64,000 bases of DNA from Trichlorobacter thiogenes (GTDB lineage Bacteria > Desulfobacterota > Desulfuromonadia > Geobacterales > Pseudopelobacteraceae): the NCBI RefSeq assembly GCF_900167465.1, contig NZ_FUWR01000006.1:62001-126000 (forward strand). Direction: 5' to 3'. The notes under the pieces are model-generated. The model had not been told where the DNA came from, searched no databases, and was given only the letters and a program-made list of their open reading frames with translations. Numbering within the stretch: the first letter of the stretch is position 1; the number at the start of each line of letters is the position of its first letter. Below are positions 1-8,859 of this stretch, one piece after another. The position numbers and the translations under genes are program-made.

Positions 1-3000
1 GGCACAGCCGCAGGTGGGACAAACGCGGTACCAGCCGGCCTGACCGGGGTGGTGGCCCTTGCTGCCGGCAACAATTTTTCATTGGCACTGAAGGAGGATG
101 GTACGGTAGTGGCCTGGGGGGACAATACCGGTAGCGGTGGTACGAACGCAGTGCCGGTCGGCCTGAGTGGGGTGGTGGCCATTACGGCCAGTCAGCTCCG
201 CTCTCTTGCCTTGAAGAGCGACGGCACGGTAGTGGCTTGGGGGGCAGATACCGGTAGCGGTGGTACGAACGCAGTGCCGGTCGGCCTGAGCGGGGTGGTG
301 GCAGTAGCTGCTGGCAGTTACAGTTCCATGGCCCTGAAGAGCGACGGCAGCATCGTGTCATGGGGAAGCAACAGCTATGGACCGGTGCCACCAGAGAACC
401 AATCCGGCATCACCGGCATTGCCACTAACAACACCCAATTCCTTGCTCTAAGGGGCGATGGCGGCCTGACCAGTTGGGGATGGGACTGGTACAGCAACAA
501 CAGCATACCGGCCGAGGCCCAATCCGGGGTCAAGGCCATTGCAGTGGGAGCCTATCACTTCGTAGCTTTAAAGAACAATGGCACAGTGGTGGCCTGGGGC
601 AACAACGATTCTGGTGAGGCCACTGTGCCCCAGGGGCTAGGCAATGTTGCTGCTGTCTCTGCTGGCAACAGTTTCTCACTGGCCCTGAAAAACGATGGTT
701 CAGTGGTGCACTGGGGATGGACCGGCTACAATCTGGATGTTATTCCCAGCGGAGCTCAGTCCCAGGTAACAGCCATTGCCGCCGGCGAAAGCCATGCCCT
801 GGTATTACGCTTTGACGGTTCAGTGGTGGCCTGGGGATCTAATGATTTCGGTCAGGCCACGGTGCCGGACAGTGCACAATCCGGTGTCACTGCCATTGCC
901 GCAGGCATTTACTTTTCCCTGGCCCTGAAAAGTGACGGAAGCGTGACAGCCTGGGGAGACAATCAGAATTATTACGATTTATCAGCGGTACCGCAGGGGC
1001 TTGGCAATGTGGTAGCCATTGCCGCAGGTGATTACCACGCCCTGGCCCTGAAGAGTGACGGCACGGTGGTGGCATGGGGGAGTAACACCTACGGCCAGAC
1101 CGAAGTACCGACCGGACTCACCGGGGTGGTGGCCATTGCTGCCGGCGGTTACAGTTCCATGGCCCTGAAAGGGGACGGCACCGTGGTGATCTGGGGTTAC
1201 ACCAGCGGCACACCTGGCGTGAGTCCGGTCGGGTATACCAAGGTTGCCGGTAGTGCAGGCAGTTCATTTGCGCTGAAAAGCGACGGATCTGTCACTGGCT
1301 GGGGGTCATCCAGCTACTCACAGACAACCATACCATCAGGCGCATTAAGCGGGGTAACCGCACTTGCCACAGGAAACAGCCACGTCCTGGCGTTGAAAAG
1401 CAACGGAACCGTTGTCGCCTGGGGCAATAACACGGCCGGGCAGGCACCGGCAACTATCTCGCATACCGGTGTAACCGCAGTGGATGCCGGTGCTTTTCAT
1501 TCTTTGGCACTGAAAGGTGATGGCAGTGTGGTGGCCTGGGGAAGCAACAGCTCTGGACAGATTACCGTGCCATCCGGACTGTCCGGAGTAACCGCCATAG
1601 CCGCTGGTTCTAACCATTCACTGGCCCTGAAAAACAACGGCACCGTGGTGGCATGGGGGGACAACAGCAGTGGCCAGGCACCGGCATCATTAGCCTATAC
1701 CGGTGTTATTGATATAGCCGCCGGTGGTAACCATTCTCTGGCACTGAAGAGCAACGGTACGGTGGTAGCCTGGGGATACAACGGCAGCGAACAGACGACT
1801 ATTCCGTCAGGGCTGTCCGGGGTGAAAGCCATTGCTGCCGGTAACGCCTTTTCCCTGGCCCTGAAAAGCGACGGCACCGTGGTGGCCTGGGGGGATGACA
1901 ACTATGGCCAGCTCTCTGGCGCATCCGGCCTCACTGGCGTTGTTGCCATTGCCGCCGGTGATTTCCACGCCATGGCCCTGAAGAATGACGGAACAATTGT
2001 GGCCTGGGGGTATAACGGCACTGGCCAGACCACGGTACCCCAGGCAGTTAAGCACACCGTGACCGTTGTCAACAACCTGGGGATACCGATCATTGGCGGT
2101 AACGGCACACGCCAGGCCTACCATGGCGATTATATCCTGCTGGGTTTCTCCGGCCCTTTAGTGCCAAATGTCAGCGGCTGCAACGGTGCGCTCTCCCCAG
2201 ACGGCGCCGCCTACAAGACCGGCCCGATTACTGCCGACTGCACGGTTACGCTTACCCTGGCGCCACCAGTAATACAGCCGGCCACCGGACGTTATGATGC
2301 CGGTTTTATTAGCAACTGGAGCGCAGTACCGGGCGCTACCGGCTACTATCTTGATGTGGCCACTGATTTTGGTTTTAACAGCATGCTCCCCGGCTACAAC
2401 AACCTGAATGTAGGCAACGTCACCAGCTACGAGGTCAGCAACCTGTCGCCACTTGTCACCTACTGGTACCGGGTCCGTGCCAGGAACGCCACGGAGACCA
2501 GCGCCAACTCTAGCCGGATCGCTACATCCACGGCACCGGCCCCGCCTGGTCTGCCCACCGCAACGGCAGCCACGGTGGTATCCCAGACCGGGTTTACGGC
2601 TAACTGGACCACGGTTGCAGATGCCGACGACTACCTGCTCTACGTGGCAACCGACAGCAGCTTTACTCATCCAGTTGCCAACTACAACGGCATAACCGTG
2701 ACCGGCACAAGCTCGACGGTCACCGGCCTCACCGCCGGAACCAGTTACTGGTACCGGCTACGAGCCCACAATGCCGGCGGTTACAGCAGCAACTCCAATA
2801 GCGTGAGTGTCACAACCGTACCACCGGCACCGGTCGCCAACCCGGCCAGTAACAAGAGCGCCACCTCCTTCACTGCCAGTTGGAACGCGGCGTTGGGCAC
2901 AGATGACTACCGCCTGGATGTCTCCACCAGCAGCACATTTGCCACCTATCTGCCGGATTACCAAAATCTGAACGTGGGTAATGTCACCTCGCGCCTGATT

Positions 3001-3624
3001 GACATCAGCACCCTTAACCCCGGCCAGATCTTCTATTACCGGGTACGGGCCAAGAACGCCAATGGCTTCAGCCCCAGCTCCAACATAGTTATTGCCGGGC
3101 CGGTGGTTACGATAACCGCAGTTACCGGTAGCGGATCGGTGGCCAGTAATCCGGCCGGTATCGCCTGCAGCTCTGGCTCTAGCACTGGATGCAGTGACAC
3201 CTTTGGCTTCAGCAGCAACGTAAACCTGACCGCCACACCGGACTGGAAATCAGTTTTTGGAAGCTGGGGCGGGGCATGCACCAGCAGTGCAAACCCTTGT
3301 TCATTGACCTCATTGGCCAGTGATCGAAGCGTGTCACTAAGCTTTGCTCCCAACTACCAGGCTATCCTGGCAGGTGTACCGACAACCGGCTACAACACCC
3401 TGCAGTCCGCCTACAATGCAACCGTAAACGGCTCAACTATCCTGGCCCATGTCCATGACTTTTACGAAGACCTGATCTTTAACCAGGCGCGGGCAATCAC
3501 GCTTGATGGAGGCAAAGCCCCCAATGACAGCAGCTACCAGACAACCACCGGCTATACGTCAGTAGTGGGAACGCTGAGCATCACCAACGGAAAAGTCACC
3601 ATTAAAAACATCATCATCAAGTAG
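1..3624 (+). CDS. RCC1-repeat / fibronectin type III surface protein (5' end outside window)
   Basis: The frame is open from base 1, so the true start and any signal peptide lie upstream; the GTG at 49 is inside a repeat. About 17 RCC1-type repeats of 38-40 residues (consensus HSLALKSDGTVVAWG) fill roughly bases 1-2040. A short linker domain follows, then three fibronectin type III modules (about 2270-3110, with YWYRVRA-type strands). A Gly/Ser/Asn-rich C-terminal module with paired cysteines ends in NIIIK. RCC1 repeats form beta-propellers that bind proteins; an extracellular binding or adhesive role is inference. The gene at 3669 has the same architecture 44 bp downstream, so the two are tandem duplicates and probably co-transcribed. 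Confidence 0.85.
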   Translation, partial: GTAAGGTNAVPAGLTGVVALAAGNNFSLALKEDGTVVAWGDNTGSGGTNAVPVGLSGVVAITASQLRSLALKSDGTVVAWGADTGSGGTNAVPVGLSGVVAVAAGSYSSMALKSDGSIVSWGSNSYGPVPPENQSGITGIATNNTQFLALRGDGGLTSWGWDWYSNNSIPAEAQSGVKAIAVGAYHFVALKNNGTVVAWGNNDSGEATVPQGLGNVAAVSAGNSFSLALKNDGSVVHWGWTGYNLDVIPSGAQSQVTAIAAGESHALVLRFDGSVVAWGSNDFGQATVPDSAQSGVTAIAAGIYFSLALKSDGSVTAWGDNQNYYDLSAVPQGLGNVVAIAAGDYHALALKSDGTVVAWGSNTYGQTEVPTGLTGVVAIAAGGYSSMALKGDGTVVIWGYTSGTPGVSPVGYTKVAGSAGSSFALKSDGSVTGWGSSSYSQTTIPSGALSGVTALATGNSHVLALKSNGTVVAWGNNTAGQAPATISHTGVTAVDAGAFHSLALKGDGSVVAWGSNSSGQITVPSGLSGVTAIAAGSNHSLALKNNGTVVAWGDNSSGQAPASLAYTGVIDIAAGGNHSLALKSNGTVVAWGYNGSEQTTIPSGLSGVKAIAAGNAFSLALKSDGTVVAWGDDNYGQLSGASGLTGVVAIAAGDFHAMALKNDGTIVAWGYNGTGQTTVPQAVKHTVTVVNNLGIPIIGGNGTRQAYHGDYILLGFSGPLVPNVSGCNGALSPDGAAYKTGPITADCTVTLTLAPPVIQPATGRYDAGFISNWSAVPGATGYYLDVATDFGFNSMLPGYNNLNVGNVTSYEVSNLSPLVTYWYRVRARNATETSANSSRIATSTAPAPPGLPTATAATVVSQTGFTANWTTVADADDYLLYVATDSSFTHPVANYNGITVTGTSSTVTGLTAGTSYWYRLRAHNAGGYSSNSNSVSVTTVPPAPVANPASNKSATSFTASWNAALGTDDYRLDVSTSSTFATYLPDYQNLNVGNVTSRLIDISTLNPGQIFYYRVRAKNANGFSPSSNIVIAGPVVTITAVTGSGSVASNPAGIACSSGSSTGCSDTFGFSSNVNLTATPDWKSVFGSWGGACTSSANPCSLTSLASDRSVSLSFAPNYQAILAGVPTTGYNTLQSAYNATVNGSTILAHVHDFYEDLIFNQARAITLDGGKAPNDSSYQTTTGYTSVVGTLSITNGKVTIKNIIIK

Positions 3625-3668
3625 CAGCAGAGTTGTTCAGTGCAAAGGCAGTCACAGGAGAGATACGC

Positions 3669-6600
3669 ATGAATATGACACGACACGTGACAACAGTACT
3701 TTTACTGGTCTTGTTGCTACTGAGCGCCTTAGCCAACACCGGCCTGGCAGCGTCCCAGGGATTTGTCAGGATTGCATCCAACAGCACGCACTCGTTGGGA
3801 CTGAAAAGCGATGGGACGGTGGTGGCCTGGGGAGACGACAACTCATTCAACGGGGGTAATATCCCGGCCGGCCTGAGCACTGTCACGGCAATAGCCACCG
3901 GCTACAAGCACTCTCTGGCGCTGAAAAGTGACGGCACGGTGGTTGCCTGGGGCCAGAACGAAAGTGGGCAGGCCACGGTTCCGCAAGGCTTGACCGATGT
4001 GATTGCCATTGCAGCAGGAGATTATCATTCCCTGGCGCTAAAAAGCGATGGAACCCTGGTAGGCTGGGGATCAAACGCTCAAAAACAGATTACGATACCG
4101 GCCGGGCTCAGCGGCGTAGCCGCCATAGCCGCCTGCGGTTACCGTTCTATGGCCTTAAAAAGCGATGGCACCGTGGTCATGTGGGGAGACAGCGCTGCAA
4201 CCATCTATGTTCCGAGTAACGTAAGCGGAGTAATCGCGATCGCGACCGGCTCAAATCATGCACTGGCATTAAAAAACGATCATACCGTGGTAGCCTGGGG
4301 CAGTAACACCTACGGACAAACCACAGTACCGGGAACTCTGAGCGGCGTGGTAGCCATTGCCGCGGGCGCCAATCATTCCTTGGCCTTGAAAGACGATCAT
4401 ACGGTGGTGGCCTGGGGCAATAACAACTGCATTGGTACAAATTATTGCGGACAGGCCACGGTACCGGCGAACCTTGATAATGTAACGGCAATTGCCGGCG
4501 GGTACTTTCATTCCCTTGCACTGAAAAGCGATGGTACGGTGACGAGTTGGGGGGACAACCGCTATGGCCAGATTACGCTACCGGCCGCAGCCCAGACCGG
4601 GGTAATTGCCCTTGACGGTGGTGGGGCCCATTCGCTGGCATTAAAAAGCGACGGCAGCGTCTCAGCCTGGGGCTACAACTACAACGGACAGGCGCCCGCC
4701 ACCCTTACCCATACCAACGTAACGGCCATTTCAGCCGGTTACGACAATCACTCTCTGGCATTAACAAACGGCAGCGTAGTGGCGTGGGGGGATAATACCT
4801 ACAATAAAGCAACAGTGCCCACTACAGCCCTGCAGAATATCGTCGCCATTGCTGCCGGTGGCACCCAATCCCTGGCCTTGCACAACAACGGCACGGTCAT
4901 CGGCTGGGGGGGGAGTGGCTCAGCGCCGTACAACCTTGCAGGGGTCGCCGCCATCTCGGCCGGGTTTTACCATTCCCTGGCATTAAAGTACGACGGCACC
5001 GTGGTGGCCTGGGGACTGAGCACCTACGGACAGGCAGTAGTGCCTTCCGGCCTGTCTGATGTTTCCGCCATTGCCGCTGGCGGCACCCACTCGCTGGTGT
5101 TAAAGCGCAACGGTACCGTCACCGGCTGGGGCGCAAACAGCAGCGGCCAGATCAATATCCCCCAGGGGCTTAGTGGGGTAGTCGCCATTGCGGCTGGTTA
5201 CTCGCACTCCATGGCGCTGAAAAGCGATGGTTCGGTACAGGTCTGGGGGGATAACAGCTATGGGCAGACAGCGTTGCCCGCAGCCGTGCAATCTGGAGTG
5301 GTTGCCATTGCATCCAGCAAAAACTACTGCTTGGCAATGAAGAGCGACGGCACGGTGGTTATCTGGGGATTGCAGGGTGGTGCGCCGGGAGTTCTGGATA
5401 CACAGCCGCCGCGGGTGCAGCATACGGTATCCATCGCCAACACGTCAGGATTAACTGTTATTCCTGCAGCATCCACCGTACCGTCCTATGAAGGAGATTA
5501 TCTTCTGATCGGCATTCCCGGCCCACTTACCCCGATTATCAGCGGCTGCGGCGGTACACGGTACGGCACAATCTACAAAACCGCTCCAGTCACTGCTGAT
5601 TGTACGGTCACCATCGGCCTGGCACCGCCTTTAGCAACCAGTGTAACAGACAGGACCGCCACCAGTTTTACCGCCCATTGGAATCCGGCTGCCGGCGCAA
5701 CCGGCTACTACCTGGACGTGGCCAGCGACCTGAACTTTACCACCATGCTATCCGGTTACAACGGCAAGGATGTTGGCCTGGCAACCAGCTCTGCCATCAG
5801 CGGCCTCACTGCTGGAACGACCTACTGGTACCGGCTGCGCTCCTATAATGGAATCGAGACCAGCACCAACTCCAACCCGCTGCCTGTGGCGCCGCTGCCC
5901 GCAACTCCACTGGCCACCTCTGCGACAGGTATCAGTACCACCGCCTTTACCGCCAACTGGACAACCGTTGCGGATGCGACCGGTTATCTGCTGGATGTGG
6001 CACTTGACAGCAATTTCACTACCATCCTGCCCAGCTATAACAGCCTTCCTGTCAGTGGCACCAGTTCTGTTGTTACCGGCCTCACCCCCGGCACCAACTA
6101 CTGGTACCGGTTGCGGGCTGTAAACATAAGCGGCACCGGCGCCATCTCGAACCTGGTGGGGGTAATTACCCTTCCGGCTGCACCGGTAGCCATAACTGCG
6201 ACAGGGCTGACAGCCGATGGATTCACAGCCAACTGGAGCACTGTCACCGGTGCCGTCAGCTACCTGCTGGATGTCTCCACCGACACCAACTTCAACAGTT
6301 TTTCCGGCACGTACCATGACCTGGAGGTACCCAACAATGCATCCTACCAAGTCAGCGGGCTCACCCCCGGCAACGTCTATTACTTCCGAGTAAGGGCCAA
6401 GAATGCCAGCGGTATCAGCGCCTATTCCAACACCAAAACGGTTGGCACGATCTTAACCATTACCGCTTTCAACGGCAGCGGCAGTGGTACGGTCACAAGC
6501 ACTCCTGCAGGAATTGCCTGTGAAAAGGGGTTAGGTCCAGGCTGCAGCATGCCTGTTTCTGTCGCATCCGTAAGCCTGGGGGCTGCACCCGACTGGAAAT

Positions 6601-6971
6601 CCGTCTTCAGCAGTTGGGGAGGAGCCTGCGACCTCAGCCCAAACCCATGCGTACTCACCATGGACAGCGATAAAAATGTAACCGTAACCTTCAACCCCAA
6701 CTTCCAGGCGATCCTGGCCGGAGACATCGGGACCGGTTTTGCAACCCTGCAGTCCGCTTATGATGCTGCAGGAAACGGGGCAATAATCCTGGCCCATATC
6801 CATGACTTCTATGAAGACCTGAACTTTAATCAGGCATGGGCTATCACGCTTGATGGAGGCAAAGACCCCAATGACGCCAGTTACCAGACAACCACCGGCT
6901 ACACCTCACTAGTTGGAACACTGAGTATCGCTAGTGGAGAAGTCACCATACACAACATCATCATCAAGTAG
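3669..6971 (+). CDS. RCC1-repeat / fibronectin type III exported protein, tandem paralogue
   Basis: I chose the ATG at 3669 because it follows a GGAG-type ribosome site (about 3656-3662) and opens a clear signal peptide: MNMTRH, a leucine-rich core, then a likely cut after GLAAS. An upstream in-frame start at 3633 would bury that signal. The mature protein has about 14 RCC1 repeats (bases 3760-5390), a linker, three fibronectin type III modules (about 5640-6440) and the same C-terminal cysteine/glycine module as its neighbour, again ending NIIIK. The last ~190 bases of the two genes are very alike, pointing to recent duplication or gene conversion. The family suggests a secreted beta-propeller protein with Ig-like spacers; the ligand is unknown. 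Confidence 0.85.
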   Translation: MNMTRHVTTVLLLVLLLLSALANTGLAASQGFVRIASNSTHSLGLKSDGTVVAWGDDNSFNGGNIPAGLSTVTAIATGYKHSLALKSDGTVVAWGQNESGQATVPQGLTDVIAIAAGDYHSLALKSDGTLVGWGSNAQKQITIPAGLSGVAAIAACGYRSMALKSDGTVVMWGDSAATIYVPSNVSGVIAIATGSNHALALKNDHTVVAWGSNTYGQTTVPGTLSGVVAIAAGANHSLALKDDHTVVAWGNNNCIGTNYCGQATVPANLDNVTAIAGGYFHSLALKSDGTVTSWGDNRYGQITLPAAAQTGVIALDGGGAHSLALKSDGSVSAWGYNYNGQAPATLTHTNVTAISAGYDNHSLALTNGSVVAWGDNTYNKATVPTTALQNIVAIAAGGTQSLALHNNGTVIGWGGSGSAPYNLAGVAAISAGFYHSLALKYDGTVVAWGLSTYGQAVVPSGLSDVSAIAAGGTHSLVLKRNGTVTGWGANSSGQINIPQGLSGVVAIAAGYSHSMALKSDGSVQVWGDNSYGQTALPAAVQSGVVAIASSKNYCLAMKSDGTVVIWGLQGGAPGVLDTQPPRVQHTVSIANTSGLTVIPAASTVPSYEGDYLLIGIPGPLTPIISGCGGTRYGTIYKTAPVTADCTVTIGLAPPLATSVTDRTATSFTAHWNPAAGATGYYLDVASDLNFTTMLSGYNGKDVGLATSSAISGLTAGTTYWYRLRSYNGIETSTNSNPLPVAPLPATPLATSATGISTTAFTANWTTVADATGYLLDVALDSNFTTILPSYNSLPVSGTSSVVTGLTPGTNYWYRLRAVNISGTGAISNLVGVITLPAAPVAITATGLTADGFTANWSTVTGAVSYLLDVSTDTNFNSFSGTYHDLEVPNNASYQVSGLTPGNVYYFRVRAKNASGISAYSNTKTVGTILTITAFNGSGSGTVTSTPAGIACEKGLGPGCSMPVSVASVSLGAAPDWKSVFSSWGGACDLSPNPCVLTMDSDKNVTVTFNPNFQAILAGDIGTGFATLQSAYDAAGNGAIILAHIHDFYEDLNFNQAWAITLDGGKDPNDASYQTTTGYTSLVGTLSIASGEVTIHNIIIK

Positions 6972-6986
6972 TTGATAGTTTCATAA

Positions 6987-7024
6987 CGCTGCAACCGCTC
7001 GTGCATGTCAGGGCGGTTGCAGCG
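6987..7024 (+). terminator. Hairpin after the RCC1 genes
   Basis: A perfect 12-bp inverted repeat (CGCTGCAACCGC at 6987-6998 and its complement at 7013-7024) encloses a 14-nt loop, 16 bp after the stop codon. No T-run follows, so it could end transcription weakly or protect the mRNA 3' end. Confidence 0.5.
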
Positions 7025-7086
7025 TTGGCATCCTGTTCTCTCCCACCTGCATTCATCCTGAACCTTCTCCGACTGGCTCCATCGTA

Positions 7087-7115
7087 TTGACATATCAGCC
7101 TTTCCTGATTGTAAC
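7087..7115 (+). promoter_or_regulatory. Candidate sigma-70 promoter for the 58-aa protein
   Basis: TTGACA at 7087-7092 and TGTAAC at 7110-7115 are 17 bp apart, 43 bp before the start codon at 7159. The -35 is perfect; the -10 matches four of six positions. Confidence 0.45.
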
Positions 7116-7158
7116 CGGCTTGTAAAATCAGGTAGTATGCCTCGAACGGAGGTGCACC

Positions 7159-7335
7159 ATGCTGCAGTACAAGGTAGTTGAACTGTCCAATGTAACCGAA
7201 GAGACCATTGAAGAGGCCTTAAACGAGAAGGTCGCCGAAGGATGGAGCTTCGACGGCATGCAGTTTGCCATGCGGGAGAGCAGCAAACGCCCGTCAATGG
7301 CCTTTCTGCTGTTTACACGGGAAGAGGAAGCGTAA
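7159..7335 (+). CDS. Small DUF4177-like protein, 58 aa
   Basis: An ATG at 7159 follows a strong ACGGAGG ribosome site at 7146-7152 and opens a 58-codon frame ending at TAA 7333. The product begins MLQYKVVELSNVTEE, continues with LNEKVAEGWSFDGMQF and ends in FLLFTREEEA. The pattern 'YKVVEL ... LN..a.eGW.fd... FLLF.R' is typical of DUF4177-type one-domain proteins, which have no known biochemical role. No signal peptide or membrane segment is visible. A candidate promoter lies just upstream and the gene appears monocistronic. Confidence 0.75.
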   Translation: MLQYKVVELSNVTEETIEEALNEKVAEGWSFDGMQFAMRESSKRPSMAFLLFTREEEA

Positions 7336-7441
7336 TTGAGTTGTTGTATTTTTTGCAGCAACTGACCTTGATTACAAAGTGGACTACCGAGTAATTATCG
7401 GCAATTCATAATGCGTTTACCAGATACCAGGAGCATACACC

Positions 7442-8158
7442 TTGGAGATCTCAACCAAACAAGAGCAGTTTAACGCTGCCATGGCGTTGTACAGTTCCCA
7501 AAGCAGATACAGGGTGTTTGGGCTGCTGGTCTCAACCACAAATATCAGTCTGCAGATCTACCTGCTCTATCGGATCTGGCCGGTATCAATCGGCCCTGTC
7601 TGGCAGGTTTTCTCGATTGGTGCAGCCTACCTGCTGACTGACTTCATCAACGGTCTGGTGCATATGTACATGGATAACAATGACCGCTATGAATCCCTTG
7701 ACGGACCGCTGATTGCCAATTTCCACCTGCACCACAAGACCCCGCAGTATCAAAAACACAACCTGCTGATGGTCTATTTTACGGAAACCGGATCAAAGGT
7801 CTGGCTGGTTGGCTATCTGCTGTTGATCGCTGTACTGCAGGCCCTGTTTGTGATCAATCCAGCCGTTTTATACACCCTTGTCTACATCGGCATCCTCTCA
7901 TCCGTGGCCGAGGTTTCCCACTACCTCTGCCACAGCTCAACTTCGCCGACAACCGCGTTTCTGGCAAAGATCGGCCTGCTGCTGTCAAAACGCCACCATG
8001 CACAGCACCACCTGCGAGATAACAATGGCTACGCCTTCTTGAACGGTTTTACCGATCCTGTCCTTGATCTGATTGCAGCCGCCTGCTGCAAAGGGTATAA
8101 ACAGCAGACAGACCTGCACTATGCACACTATCATGCTGCTGACGTGGAAGCCCGCTGA
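7442..8158 (+). CDS. Kua/PEDS1-type lipid desaturase domain protein
   Basis: The start is TTG at 7442, supported by AGGAG at 7429-7433; no ATG precedes the conserved region. The 238-aa product has hydrophobic segments around residues 26-45, 52-70 and 115-155. It also has the histidine boxes of the Kua (TMEM189/PEDS1/CarF) lipid desaturase family: DFINGLVHMYMD (His74), FHLHHK (His95, 97, 98) and a later KRHHAQHH. The family uses a di-iron centre; the studied members (PEDS1, CarF) introduce the vinyl-ether bond of plasmalogens. Plasmalogen synthesis here is inference from family only. The gene stands alone between unrelated genes. Confidence 0.72.
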   Translation: MEISTKQEQFNAAMALYSSQSRYRVFGLLVSTTNISLQIYLLYRIWPVSIGPVWQVFSIGAAYLLTDFINGLVHMYMDNNDRYESLDGPLIANFHLHHKTPQYQKHNLLMVYFTETGSKVWLVGYLLLIAVLQALFVINPAVLYTLVYIGILSSVAEVSHYLCHSSTSPTTAFLAKIGLLLSKRHHAQHHLRDNNGYAFLNGFTDPVLDLIAAACCKGYKQQTDLHYAHYHAADVEAR

Positions 8159-8189
8159 GGGTGAAAACCAAACCGATCATCCAAACAAC

Positions 8190-8218
8190 TTGCACTGCAC
8201 GCTCCAAGCAGATAGTAT
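8190..8218 (+). promoter_or_regulatory. Candidate promoter of ccdAB
   Basis: TTGCAC (8190-8195) and TAGTAT (8213-8218) lie 17 bp apart, 34 bp before ccdA. Neither box is perfect. Confidence 0.3.
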
Positions 8219-8251
8219 ATGCGTAGAAGCAATGCGCATAAGGAGCCCACC

Positions 8252-8500
8252 ATGCAGGTAGCCATTTACGACACAAACGCCCCTAAAAAGCCCACCAACG
8301 TCAGCATTAATCGTGATCTGCTTCAACAGGCCAAAGAACACCAGATCAACCTGTCACAGGCATTGGAATTGCGACTTGCCGAGCTGCTGCGTGAGCAGAA
8401 GCAACAGCAATGGCTGAGAGAAAATCAGGACGCTGTTGAGGCGTACAACCAGCGCATTGCTCAAAATGGTCTCTTCAGCGACGGCCTGAGGAAGTTCTAA
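8252..8500 (+). CDS. ccdA: CcdA-family antitoxin
   Basis: The 82-aa frame starts at ATG 8252 after AGGAG (8241-8245). The N-terminal half, with KKPTNVSINRDLLQQAKEH, is a ribbon-helix-helix DNA-binding domain of the CcdA type. The C-terminal half (LREQKQQQWLRENQDAVEAYN) is the toxin-wrapping helix with the usual NxxAIxxYNxxI-like pattern. The stop codon overlaps the next start as TAATG, giving translational coupling with ccdB. CcdA normally neutralises CcdB and, with it, represses the operon. Confidence 0.85.
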   Translation: MQVAIYDTNAPKKPTNVSINRDLLQQAKEHQINLSQALELRLAELLREQKQQQWLRENQDAVEAYNQRIAQNGLFSDGLRKF

Positions 8501-8814
8501 TGGCACAATTTGACATTTACACCAACCGCAACCCTGAAACCTGTCAGGCGATCCCGTATCTGCTGGATCTGCAGGCAGATTTTTTAGAAAATCTGGCAAC
8601 ACGAGTGGTTGTTCCACTCTATACCGCTGCCGCCTTCGGCAAGGCAGCAACCCACCTGAACCCCAGCTTTCCGGTACAACAGACCACGGTTGTCATGTCC
8701 ACGGCAGAGCTGGCCGGTGTGGCCCTTGTCCATTTAGGGGATAACGTCGGCTCCCTCAAAGAGTATCGCCAGGAGATCATCGCAGCCCTTGATTTTCTCT
8801 TTAGCGGATTCTGA
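8500..8814 (+). CDS. ccdB: CcdB-family toxin (DNA gyrase poison family)
   Basis: The 104-aa product begins MAQFDIYTNRNPETCQAIPYL and contains VVVPLYTAAAFGKAATHLNPSF, the CcdB beta-barrel signature. Family members trap DNA gyrase in its cleaved complex. The F-plasmid protein ends in Trp-Gly-Ile, residues needed for gyrase binding; here the aligned end reads Ser-Gly-Phe, so activity on gyrase is uncertain. Start and length (about 101 aa in the family) fit well, and the 1-nt overlap with ccdA is typical. Confidence 0.85.
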   Translation: MAQFDIYTNRNPETCQAIPYLLDLQADFLENLATRVVVPLYTAAAFGKAATHLNPSFPVQQTTVVMSTAELAGVALVHLGDNVGSLKEYRQEIIAALDFLFSGF

Positions 8815-8859
8815 TTTTTGCTGACCTGCCGCACTCATGCTCATAAAGGAGACCTGATT

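Noticed and set aside
1-5400. Regular short DNA repeats that might suggest a CRISPR array
   Set aside because: The period (~117 bases) and the reading frame show they are coding RCC1 repeats; no identical direct repeat with unique spacers is present.
5748-6350. 200-codon minus-strand frame in the second RCC1 gene
   Set aside because: Shadow of the fibronectin modules; composition mirrors the sense repeats.
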